Source: SAR116 cluster bacterium
GTDB lineage: Bacteria; Pseudomonadota; Alphaproteobacteria; Puniceispirillales; Marisalimonadaceae
Length of the DNA stretch: 6,977 nt
NCBI GenBank assembly: GCA_002691185.1
Contig: NZHB01000002.1
Span: forward strand, 4,870 to 11,846
Direction of reading: 5' to 3'
Under the pieces are notes generated by a model. It saw only the letters and a program-made list of their open reading frames with translations, was not told the DNA's origin and searched no databases. The position numbers were made by a program, and so were the translations under genes. Numbering within the stretch: position 1 is the first letter of the stretch; the number at the start of each line of letters is the position of its first letter. This document shows, piece after piece, positions 1 through 6,165 of the stretch.

Positions 1-363
1 ATTATTCATTCTTGGAAATGCCATATCAGGAGCACCTATCATTATTGGCACAAACCAATTTCCAAAACCACCAATTAAGCCCGGCATTACAACAAAGAAA
101 ACCATTATTAACCCATGAGCAGTTGTGAAAACATTCCACATATGTCCATCTTCCATATACTGGACACCTGGGTTCATTAATTCCATTCTCATATATATAG
201 ACATTGCTCCACCGATGAATGCGGCAACAATTGCAAAAATTATGTACATCGTGCCTATATCTTTGTGGTTAGTAGAATATAACCATCTCTTCACAAATCC
301 TGATGGAGCTCCATGATCATGATGAGCGTCTGAAGCGTGTGAACTTTGAGACAATGATGCCAT
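1..363 (-). CDS. coxA: Cytochrome c oxidase subunit I (CoxA), N-terminal part, cut by the window edge
   Basis: Catalytic heme-copper subunit of the aa3-type cytochrome c oxidase in the inner membrane; it reduces O2 to water and pumps protons. Reading the minus strand from the ATG at 363-361 gives 121 codons with no stop, running off the left end, so only about a quarter of a typical subunit I of roughly 520-550 residues is visible. After a His-rich leader (residues 9-17) comes the family hallmark [15 protein letters not shown] (residues 26-40), then the first membrane helix (about 40-58). [15 protein letters not shown] follows at 80-94; H83 there corresponds to the axial ligand of low-spin heme a. 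The next segment, [20 protein letters not shown], is also characteristic. The start is supported by AAGGAG 8 nt upstream and by a TAATG overlap with the coxB stop. The heme a3/CuB histidines lie outside the window. Identification is secure. Confidence 0.97.
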   Translation of the reverse strand, partial: MASLSQSSHASDAHHDHGAPSGFVKRWLYSTNHKDIGTMYIIFAIVAAFIGGAMSIYMRMELMNPGVQYMEDGHMWNVFTTAHGLIMVFFVVMPGLIGGFGNWFVPIMIGAPDMAFPRMNN

Positions 364-1250
364 TATTTGATCTCCTTAATTTCTTTTTTATCTAGTAAGG
401 CAAATTTATTAAAATTAGTTTGTTTAACATTAGCAAATTTAACTTTGGCTTCTTTTAACCATTCTTTGTACTCATTCTGAGGTAATGCTTGTATCACTAT
501 CGGCATGTAAGCATGGTTTACACCACAAATTTGATTACATTGGCCATAATACTTTTTCTTACCCATTGGCACCTCTGTCCAAATTTCATTAACTCTACCA
601 GCAATTGAGTAAACTTGAAGAGCTAGAGAAGGAACAAAGAAGGAATGCATCACGTCGTTTCCTGTTATCAAGAATTTAATTCTTGTACCTTCAGGAACAA
701 CTAATGGGTTATCTACATCTAACAATCTTTTCTGATTTTCCTTTAGTTCATTTTCTGCAATCATGTAACTATCAAAAGATATTTCTTCGTCGGGGTATTC
801 ATAGTTCCAGTACCATTGAGCACCAGAAACTTTTACAACCATATCCACTGGTTTATCAGCTTCAGTTAAATAAAGTAATTTAAAAGAGGGAATAGCAATC
901 ACTACTAAAATCAAAACTGGAACTACTGTCCAAATAACTTCAATTAAAGTATTATGAGAAGTTTTAGAAGGTTTTACATTTGGCTTTTCTTTAAACTTTA
1001 TACAAACATATACCAACAGTCCTAAAACAAAAACAGATATCAAAGTGATAATAACAAGAAGGAAGTTGTGAAGATCTGTTGCTTTTGATGCGATAATACC
1101 AGCAGGTTCTTGAAGATCCATTTGCCATGGTTTTGGTTCCGATGCATATGCTGTATTGGCTATAGAAAAAACAAAATAAATAATCCCTATTAAACTAATT
1201 TTAATTTTTTCTTTCCAACTAACAATCAAAGCTTGGAAATTCATCTTCAT
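363..1250 (-). CDS. coxB: Cytochrome c oxidase subunit II (CoxB), CuA-bearing subunit
   Basis: Accepts electrons from cytochrome c at the binuclear CuA centre and passes them to heme a in CoxA. Numbered from the ATG at 1250 (295 aa): signal peptide with likely cleavage after A36 (AYA|S); two membrane helices at about 62-85 and 103-122; E104 in the second, at the position of the K-channel glutamate; aromatic patch QWYWNYEY at 145-152 for electron entry; and a cupredoxin domain. CuA residues are H202, C238, C242, H246 and M249. The motif reads CNQICGVNH, so the usual Glu between the cysteines is Gln240. A GTG 9 nt further upstream (1259) is in frame, but the Shine-Dalgarno GAGGAG at 1264-1259 overlaps it and sits 8 nt before the ATG at 1250, so I chose the ATG. 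The stop overlaps the coxA start by one base. Subunit III and the assembly genes are not in view. Confidence 0.96.
   Translation of the reverse strand: MKMNFQALIVSWKEKIKISLIGIIYFVFSIANTAYASEPKPWQMDLQEPAGIIASKATDLHNFLLVIITLISVFVLGLLVYVCIKFKEKPNVKPSKTSHNTLIEVIWTVVPVLILVVIAIPSFKLLYLTEADKPVDMVVKVSGAQWYWNYEYPDEEISFDSYMIAENELKENQKRLLDVDNPLVVPEGTRIKFLITGNDVMHSFFVPSLALQVYSIAGRVNEIWTEVPMGKKKYYGQCNQICGVNHAYMPIVIQALPQNEYKEWLKEAKVKFANVKQTNFNKFALLDKKEIKEIK
372..377 (-). promoter_or_regulatory. Ribosome binding site of coxA inside the coxB 3' end
   Basis: AAGGAG on the minus strand lies within the last codons of coxB, 8 nt before the coxA ATG at 363. Together with the one-base TAATG stop/start overlap it fixes the coxA start and suggests that ribosomes finishing coxB re-initiate on coxA, keeping the two subunits in step. 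Confidence 0.8.
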
Positions 1251-1258
1251 TATGTTCA

Positions 1259-1264
1259 CTCCTC
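1259..1264 (-). promoter_or_regulatory. Ribosome binding site that decides the coxB start
   Basis: GAGGAG on the minus strand is 8 nt upstream of the ATG at 1250-1248. It overlaps the alternative GTG at 1259-1257, which therefore cannot be served by it. This favours a 295-residue precursor over one of 298. Confidence 0.75.
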
Positions 1265-1319
1265 AAACTTTAACTCTTAACAATTAAACTGTAAAAAGAA
1301 TTTATTGTTAGGAATTAAA

Positions 1320-1415
1320 ATGAATCTTGTATTTGGTTTACTAGTATTATTTAAAACTTTTTTAACAAAAATACTAGGTCTAAAAGCAATTAATTTTAAT
1401 AAAAATAGAACCTAA
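1320..1415 (+). CDS. Candidate 31-residue small hydrophobic protein, unrecognised
   Basis: An ATG at 1320 opens 31 codons ending in TAA at 1413-1415. AGGA at 1310-1313 sits 6 nt before the ATG, a better ribosome site than that of tldD. The peptide starts MNLVFGLLVLFKTFLTKILG: a hydrophobic stretch of about 10 residues, then a basic amphipathic part ending in NKNRT. It would be co-directional with tldD, 93 nt upstream of it. I do not recognise a family. In sequence this AT-rich a 31-codon open frame is somewhat unusual but can arise by chance, and an inverted repeat lies inside it. It could instead be untranslated leader of tldD. Confidence 0.22.
   Translation: MNLVFGLLVLFKTFLTKILGLKAINFNKNRT
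1341..1377. repeat. 8-bp inverted repeat in the coxB/tldD spacer
   Basis: CTAGTATT at 1341-1348 is the exact reverse complement of AATACTAG at 1370-1377, separated by 21 nt. No T-run follows either arm, so it is not an intrinsic terminator. It could be two half-sites of a regulator, or a weak stem in a leader transcript, about 90-130 nt upstream of coxB. A chance match is possible in DNA this AT-rich. Confidence 0.3.
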
Positions 1416-1508
1416 AATATTACTAAACTTTATTTTGTGTTTAACCTTGCAGAATAAGAACAATACTGCCATTTTATATGTATCTACAAATTAGAATTAG
1501 GTTCAAAA

Positions 1509-2957
1509 ATGCAAAACAAATCTCCTTTAGAAATAACAGATAAAATTTTTTATGAAGATAATAATTTTGATCTTACAAAAGCTCAATCTATATTATCAAA
1601 GACACTAGAAAATGCTGACGATGGAGAATTATATTTAGAATCGACTAAATCTGAGTCCTTTTCATTTGACGATGGACGGATGAAGAACATTTCATATGAT
1701 AGCACTAAAGGTTTTGGCCTCAGAGCAATCGCAGGTGAAGCTCGAGGCTTTGCACACTCAGGTGAAATTTCAGAATCTTCTCTTAAAAGAGCCTCCGAAA
1801 CTGTAAAATCTGTTTCCAAAAACTACTCAGGTATAATGGACCCAGCAACAACCTACGGAGTTAACAGGCCTCTTTATACATCAGTAAACCCACTTGAAGA
1901 AACTGCTTTTGCAGTTAAAACAAAGCTCTTAGAAGAAATTGATAGTTATACAAGATCTTTAGATAGTAATGTAGTTCAGGTATCTGCATCTATTTCAGCA
2001 TCATACCAAGCCATTCAAATATTGAGAGCTGATGGTGAAAGGGTTGCTGATATCAGACCTCTCATTCGACTTAATGTGTCATTGGTTGTTCAAAAGAATG
2101 GAAGACGTGAAACAGGCAGCTCTGGTTGTGGCGGAAGAGGTCTTTATGAAGAGTGGATTAATAAAGATAGGTGGAAAGGGCAAGTAAAAGAAGCTCTTAG
2201 GATAGCTAATACTAATCTTGAGTCCATTCCAACACCAGCTGGAGAAATGCCAGTTATCTTGGGTCCTGGATGGCCAGGGGTTATGCTTCATGAAGCTGTT
2301 GGACATGGTCTAGAAGGAGACTTTAACAGAAAAGGAACCTCTATTTTTTCAGGTAAAATTGGGGAAAAAGTAACAGCTAAAGGTGTTACAGTTATTGATG
2401 ATGGGACAATTGAAAACAAAAGAGGCTCTATCACAATAGATGATGAAGGTACAAAATCTAAAAAAAATATTTTAATCGAGGACGGTATTCTTAGAAATTA
2501 TATGCAAGACAGACAGAATGCTAGATTAATGAAAATGGAGCCTACTGGAAACGGCCGCAGACAATCTTACTCGCATTATCCAATGCCAAGAATGACTAAT
2601 ACATACATGGATAATGGGACAATGGAACCTCAAGAAATTATTAGTTCAGTTAAAAAAGGTATATATGCTGTAAATTTTGCTGGAGGCCAAGTAGATATAA
2701 CAAATGGAAAGTTTGTTTTCTCAGCATCTGAGGCATACTTGGTAGAAAATGGGAAAGTTAAACAACCTCTAAAGGGAGCCACATTAATTGGCAATGGTCC
2801 AGATGCCATGTCTAAAATCTCACTTATTGGAAATGATTTATCTTTAGATGATGGAATTGGTACTTGTGGAAAAGATGGACAAGGTGTTCCCGTCGGAGTC
2901 GGTCAACCAACCTTGCTAATGGGTGGAATTACAATAGGCGGGACAGATACTAATTAG
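1509..2957 (+). CDS. tldD: TldD, metalloprotease subunit of the TldD/TldE (PmbA) complex
   Basis: Cytoplasmic zinc metalloprotease of the U62 family. In E. coli, TldD and its inactive partner TldE form a heterodimer that degrades unfolded peptides and matures microcin B17, and TldD is linked to CcdA turnover. The 482-residue length nearly equals E. coli TldD (481). The zinc-site motif HEAVGHGLEGDFNRKGTS spans 261-278: H261 and H265 are ligands, E262 is the catalytic acid/base, and C453 in GTCGKDGQGVPVG fits the third ligand, each one residue off the E. coli numbering. The N-terminal domain carries ISYDSTKGFGLRAIAG (61-76). The ATG at 1509 has a weak AGG upstream. No tldE/pmbA is in the window; the partner is expected elsewhere. 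Sitting divergently next to coxB is usual in alphaproteobacteria. Its role in this organism is unknown; its family is certain. Confidence 0.96.
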   Translation: MQNKSPLEITDKIFYEDNNFDLTKAQSILSKTLENADDGELYLESTKSESFSFDDGRMKNISYDSTKGFGLRAIAGEARGFAHSGEISESSLKRASETVKSVSKNYSGIMDPATTYGVNRPLYTSVNPLEETAFAVKTKLLEEIDSYTRSLDSNVVQVSASISASYQAIQILRADGERVADIRPLIRLNVSLVVQKNGRRETGSSGCGGRGLYEEWINKDRWKGQVKEALRIANTNLESIPTPAGEMPVILGPGWPGVMLHEAVGHGLEGDFNRKGTSIFSGKIGEKVTAKGVTVIDDGTIENKRGSITIDDEGTKSKKNILIEDGILRNYMQDRQNARLMKMEPTGNGRRQSYSHYPMPRMTNTYMDNGTMEPQEIISSVKKGIYAVNFAGGQVDITNGKFVFSASEAYLVENGKVKQPLKGATLIGNGPDAMSKISLIGNDLSLDDGIGTCGKDGQGVPVGVGQPTLLMGGITIGGTDTN

Positions 2958-2964
2958 TTAACTT

Positions 2965-4311
2965 TTAAAAAGCATCTTCTATAAAGATGTTATCTATTTT
3001 TGCGTTCCAAGATTTGTTATATTTTTCTAATAAAATTTCAGCACCTGTTTTATTATTGTTAACAATATTGAATAACGGGTCTAGAAATTGCCTCTCATCA
3101 ATTCCTCTGCTATCTAACTTATTGCGTCTTTTTAGCCCGTCACTAGAAATTCTCAACATTTCTAAAGCTATATCATGTATAGATACATTATTAATATTTC
3201 CTCCAAGAGCAAATTTAGCAGCCGAAATTCGTCCTTCTTCAAGAATTTTTGAATTCATAAAAGGCCTTGCCAGATCATAAGCTTCCTGTTGAGACTGAGG
3301 ATCATATAATAAACCAACCCACAAAGCTGGTAAGGCACAAATAATATTCCAAGGACCACCATCTGCTCCTCTCATTTCTAAATATTGCTTTAACCTAACC
3401 TCTGGAAATGGAACAGTTATATGATCTTCCCAATCTTTTATTGTTGGGTACTGTCCTTTAAAACCTTCTAAATTTCCATTCATAAAATCTAAAAAAGAAC
3501 GTCCAGCAACATCTATATACTTACCTTCCCTGTAAACAAAATACATTGGAACTTCTAGTACATAATCCAACCACTTAGCATACCCAAAATCATCATCAAA
3601 AACAATTTGAGGAACCCCAGTCCTATAAGGGTCAGTATCCGTCCAAACCATTGCTCTAGAGGATAAATAACCACTCTGCTTTCCTTCTATGAAAGGAGAG
3701 TTAGCAAAAATGGCTGTTGCAATAGATTGAAGAGCCAATGAGATTTGGAATTTTTGTACCATGTCTTTTTCATTTAGATAATCAAGATTTACTTGGATAG
3801 TACAAGTTCTGAGCATCATATCTAACCCAAGTTTACCTACTTTAGGCATATGATTTCTCATAATTTCATATCTTCCTTTTGGCATCCAGTTTTGATCAGA
3901 ACGAGACCATTTAGGATCATAACCTAGACCGATCATTGATAAATCTAAATCCTTCATGGCTATCTTCATCATATTTAAATGCTTGCCAGTCTCTTTACAT
4001 GTTTGATGCAAATTTTCTAGAGGAGTGCCTGATAATTCTAGTTGCCCACCTGGTTCTAAGGATATCGATGCGCCTGTTTCATCTTTTAAAGCTATGATAT
4101 TATTTTTCTCTAAAATTTTTTCCCAATTATTTTCGTGGGATAGTTTATTTAAAAGATCGCTTATTCCAGACTTACCTGCGAAGCCGACACGTTCAAATGT
4201 TTCTTTGTGAAAAACAAACTTTTCGTGCTCAGTTCCTATTTTCCATTTTTCTCTAGGTTTTTCTCCTGCTTGAAACCATTTGAGAAGGTCTTCTTTTTCT
4301 AACCTTGGCAT
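2965..4311 (-). CDS. gshA: Glutamate-cysteine ligase, plant/alphaproteobacterial type (GCS2 family)
   Basis: Catalyses the ATP-dependent joining of glutamate and cysteine to gamma-glutamylcysteine, the first and usually rate-limiting step of glutathione synthesis, in the cytoplasm. The 448-residue protein has the order of conserved blocks expected of this class rather than of E. coli-type GshA: KIGTEHEKFVF at 24-34 (acidic residues E28 and E30 probably bind metal), LEPGGQLELSG at 85-95, MPKGRYEIMRNHMP at 143-156, RTCTIQVNLDY at 168-178, and LEMRGADGGPWN at 311-322. The ATG at 4311 is preceded by GGGG about 5 nt upstream; an in-frame TAA further upstream leaves no longer ATG start. It follows rsmE on the same strand after 99 bp with no terminator visible between them, so co-transcription is plausible. 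gshB is not in the window. Its last codons form part of a hairpin likely to end transcription. Confidence 0.95.
   Translation of the reverse strand: MPRLEKEDLLKWFQAGEKPREKWKIGTEHEKFVFHKETFERVGFAGKSGISDLLNKLSHENNWEKILEKNNIIALKDETGASISLEPGGQLELSGTPLENLHQTCKETGKHLNMMKIAMKDLDLSMIGLGYDPKWSRSDQNWMPKGRYEIMRNHMPKVGKLGLDMMLRTCTIQVNLDYLNEKDMVQKFQISLALQSIATAIFANSPFIEGKQSGYLSSRAMVWTDTDPYRTGVPQIVFDDDFGYAKWLDYVLEVPMYFVYREGKYIDVAGRSFLDFMNGNLEGFKGQYPTIKDWEDHITVPFPEVRLKQYLEMRGADGGPWNIICALPALWVGLLYDPQSQQEAYDLARPFMNSKILEEGRISAAKFALGGNINNVSIHDIALEMLRISSDGLKRRNKLDSRGIDERQFLDPLFNIVNNNKTGAEILLEKYNKSWNAKIDNIFIEDAF
2971..2991. terminator. Hairpin between convergent tldD and gshA, probable two-way terminator
   Basis: AGCATCTT (2971-2978) pairs with AAGATGTT (2984-2991), an 8-bp stem with one G-U pair and a 5-nt loop. 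Read leftward (gshA transcript) the stem is followed at once by TTTTT, the classic intrinsic-terminator layout. Read rightward (tldD transcript) a weaker T-run lies at 2997-3001. The stem lies inside the last codons of gshA, which encode IFIEDAF, so the terminator shares sequence with coding DNA. The stem is AT-rich and its strength was not calculated. Confidence 0.5.
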
Positions 4312-4410
4312 CCGGACCCCATTTTTATAAAGAGCTGTATATTATTAACATATTAACAGTTTATAATATAATTTATTTTTAAAACTATTAATTTTTTTAT
4401 ATCAACAATA
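4312..4410 (-). promoter_or_regulatory. rsmE-gshA spacer
   Basis: 99 bp of extremely AT-rich DNA between the rsmE stop and the gshA start on the minus strand. There is no hairpin with a T-run after rsmE, so readthrough into gshA is likely. Several TATAAT-like hexamers occur, but in DNA of this composition they are not informative, and no convincing -35 partner stands out. A tandem octamer lies at 4343-4358. Confidence 0.35.
4343..4358. repeat. Tandem 8-bp direct repeat upstream of gshA
   Basis: TATTAACA occurs twice back to back (4343-4350 and 4351-4358), 31-46 nt upstream of the gshA ATG. This spacing would suit a regulator site near the promoter, but two copies of an AT-rich octamer can also arise by slippage. 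Confidence 0.3.
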
Positions 4411-5166
4411 TTACTCTTGTTTCATATCACCATTCATTATTTGCCAAATAGTAAGAGCGGTAATTACTGCAGTATCAGACCTTAAAATTCTAGGCCCTAA
4501 GTTTATAGGAATCACAAAGTTTTTTTGTTTAATATATTTTATTTCATCAGATGAAAAACCTCCCTCTGGGCCAATTAAAATAGCACAAGAAGAATTAGGG
4601 GATAATTTACTGTTAGAAGAAGTGTCTACAACTTGATGTCTTATTGTCTCATCACAGAATAATATCTTTCTCTTATCATTCCAATCTTGAATAACCTTAA
4701 TTATTTTTTGAGGAGGAAGAATTTCAGGTATAGTAATCCTCTCACATTGCTCAGCAGATTCTATAGCAATATCATTTAATCGATTTAAATTGAGTTTTTG
4801 TGTAATTGTCCTCTCAGTCAATATTGGAAATATTTTTGATACACCTAACTCCGTTGACTTCTGAATAATATACTCATTTGGTGTTTTTTTTACTGGAGCA
4901 AACATAACCCAAATATCATTCTTAATTTCAGGATTTCTTAACTTTTGTAAAATATTTAAAGATACTTTCTTCTTATCTATTTTTTCTATTTTAGCTAAGT
5001 ACTCTCCACAATCTGCATTAAAAATTAATAAATTTTCATCAATTTTTTTTCTCATGACATTGATTAAATAATGTGATTGCTTCAATGAAATAATAAGCCT
5101 TTTATCCGGAATAAGCTTGTCTGGTATAAATAACCTTATTTTAGGCTGATATGAAAAATTTCTCAT
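4411..5166 (-). CDS. rsmE: 16S rRNA (uracil-1498-N3)-methyltransferase RsmE
   Basis: SPOUT-class enzyme that uses S-adenosylmethionine to methylate N3 of U1498 in helix 44 of 16S rRNA, at the decoding end of the small subunit. The 251 residues match the usual length of about 240-250. An N-terminal PUA-like RNA-binding region (about 1-75) is followed by the knotted methyltransferase domain with IQKSTELGVSKIFPI at 101-115, ESAEQCER at 136-143, LIGPEGGFS at 197-205 and LGPRILRSDTA at 223-233; the last two build the SAM-binding knot. The ATG at 5166 has AGG about 8 nt upstream. It is the first gene of a probable rsmE-gshA unit and diverges from ubiA across a 78-bp spacer. The rsmE/gshA/ubiA cluster is common in alphaproteobacteria; it reflects conserved order rather than a shared pathway. 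Confidence 0.94.
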   Translation of the reverse strand: MRNFSYQPKIRLFIPDKLIPDKRLIISLKQSHYLINVMRKKIDENLLIFNADCGEYLAKIEKIDKKKVSLNILQKLRNPEIKNDIWVMFAPVKKTPNEYIIQKSTELGVSKIFPILTERTITQKLNLNRLNDIAIESAEQCERITIPEILPPQKIIKVIQDWNDKRKILFCDETIRHQVVDTSSNSKLSPNSSCAILIGPEGGFSSDEIKYIKQKNFVIPINLGPRILRSDTAVITALTIWQIMNGDMKQE

Positions 5167-5244
5167 TCGTAAAACCTATGCTTTTTAAAAAAATAAATCT
5201 ACAGCAGATTGATCGCACTAAAATTAGATGATATTGCATTATTT
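5167..5244. promoter_or_regulatory. Short divergent rsmE / ubiA spacer
   Basis: 78 bp separate the ATG of rsmE (leftward) from the preferred ATG of ubiA (rightward), so both promoters must sit here or reach into the neighbouring coding sequence. If ubiA began at the in-frame TTG at 5209, only 42 bp would remain. No clear -35/-10 pair was found. Confidence 0.4.
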
Positions 5245-6162
5245 ATGAATACACCAAAAACTAATAATAGCGACATGGTTGAGAACGGTTGGTGGGACGC
5301 TTTACCTAATAATTACATAAAATGGATTAGACTAGGTAGATTTGATAGACCCGTAGGCTTTTGGCTTTTACTTTTACCAGGTTGGTGGGTTCTTCCCTTA
5401 ACAAATTTAAGTCTGCTTGAATGTCTTAAAATTATGTTTATTTTTCTTATAGGCTCAATTGTCATGAGAGCTGCGGGTTGTACAATAAACGACTTATGGG
5501 ACAAGGACATTGATAAAAAAATAACCCGGACGAAAAATAGACCTCTAGCAAAGGGTGATATTTCAGTTAATCAAGCTCTTGTTTTTTTATTAATTATGTC
5601 ACTGATTGGTTTAATTTGTTTATATCAACTGAATACTAAAACTTGGTTTGTTGCAATCTCAGCAATACCATTAATAATAATTTACCCCTTGGCTAAAAGG
5701 TTTACTAAATGGCCTCAAGTAGTTCTAGGATTAACATTTAGCTGGGCGGTTCCTACCGCATGGGCATCAGCCAGTGAAAATTGGAATTTAGGAATCATTT
5801 TAATTTATTTTGCAACAGTTTTCTGGATTATAGGTTACGACACAATTTATGGATGCCAGGACAAAAACGAAGATGAAAAATTCGGAGTTAAAAATTCCGC
5901 AGTATCTGCAAAAAACTTTTTGAGTGCTTTCGTGAGTATCTCGTATATTTTATGTTTTATTTTACTAATACTAGGCGGGTATTTTTTACAGGCTAACTAT
6001 TTTTGGTTCTTGGGCGTCATGATATGTGGGCTTCATTTATTATTTCAAGTTATTAAACTTCAAGACTTAAACAAAAATCACCCCTTAAAGATATTTAAAT
6101 CTAATGTGCATTTAGGCTTATTATTGACAATTTTTTCTTTATCTAACCACATCAGTTACTAA
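5245..6162 (+). CDS. ubiA: 4-hydroxybenzoate polyprenyltransferase UbiA
   Basis: Inner-membrane enzyme that attaches the polyprenyl tail to 4-hydroxybenzoate, an early step of ubiquinone synthesis; ubiquinone feeds the electron chain ending in an oxidase such as CoxAB. Numbered from the ATG at 5245 (305 aa): the amino end has WIRLGRFDRPVGFWLLLLPG (27-46), then the first Asp-rich motif NDLWDKDID (82-90) and the second, YDTIYGCQDKNEDEKFG (198-214), which bind the Mg-diphosphate of the prenyl donor. About eight to nine hydrophobic helices fill the rest. The frame extends 12 codons upstream to a TTG at 5209, but neither start has a clear ribosome site; the ATG gives an amino end of the usual length and leaves room for promoters. 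YDTIYxxQD is the form typical of alphaproteobacterial UbiA, which argues against other UbiA-family members such as heme O synthase. It ends 3 bp from the stop of blh. Confidence 0.94.
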   Translation: MNTPKTNNSDMVENGWWDALPNNYIKWIRLGRFDRPVGFWLLLLPGWWVLPLTNLSLLECLKIMFIFLIGSIVMRAAGCTINDLWDKDIDKKITRTKNRPLAKGDISVNQALVFLLIMSLIGLICLYQLNTKTWFVAISAIPLIIIYPLAKRFTKWPQVVLGLTFSWAVPTAWASASENWNLGIILIYFATVFWIIGYDTIYGCQDKNEDEKFGVKNSAVSAKNFLSAFVSISYILCFILLILGGYFLQANYFWFLGVMICGLHLLFQVIKLQDLNKNHPLKIFKSNVHLGLLLTIFSLSNHISY

Positions 6163-6165
6163 AGT

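Larger units (their letters stand above)
1265..1508. promoter_or_regulatory. Divergent intergenic region coxB / tldD
   Basis: Very AT-rich spacer between two genes transcribed away from each other, so it should hold promoters for both the cox operon (leftward) and tldD (rightward). I could not pick a convincing -35/-10 pair for either: TTGCAG at 1447-1452 and TATATG at 1475-1480 are the best tldD-side boxes but are 22 nt apart, too far for a standard sigma-70 promoter. The region also contains a possible small ORF (1320-1415) and an inverted repeat (1341-1377), listed separately. Promoter presence is inferred from gene orientation, not from clear motifs. Confidence 0.5.

Noticed and set aside
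125..316. 63-codon open frame on the plus strand
   Set aside because: It lies opposite the coxA amino-terminal coding sequence, which has a clear family match and ribosome site; the plus-strand product has no recognisable features.
1257..1259. GTG as the coxB start (298 aa)
   Set aside because: The only good Shine-Dalgarno, GAGGAG at 1264-1259, overlaps this GTG and is ideally spaced for the ATG at 1250.
1447..1480. Sigma-70 promoter for tldD from TTGCAG and TATATG
   Set aside because: The boxes are 22 nt apart, well outside the usual 16-18 nt, and such hexamers are expected by chance in this AT-rich spacer.
2079..2306. Minus-strand open frames inside tldD (also 1583-1819) and plus-strand frames inside gshA (2987-3280, 4025-4210), coxB (683-883) and a minus-strand one in ubiA (5313-5510)
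   Set aside because: All are shadows opposite genes with firm family motifs, and none encodes a recognisable or plausible protein.
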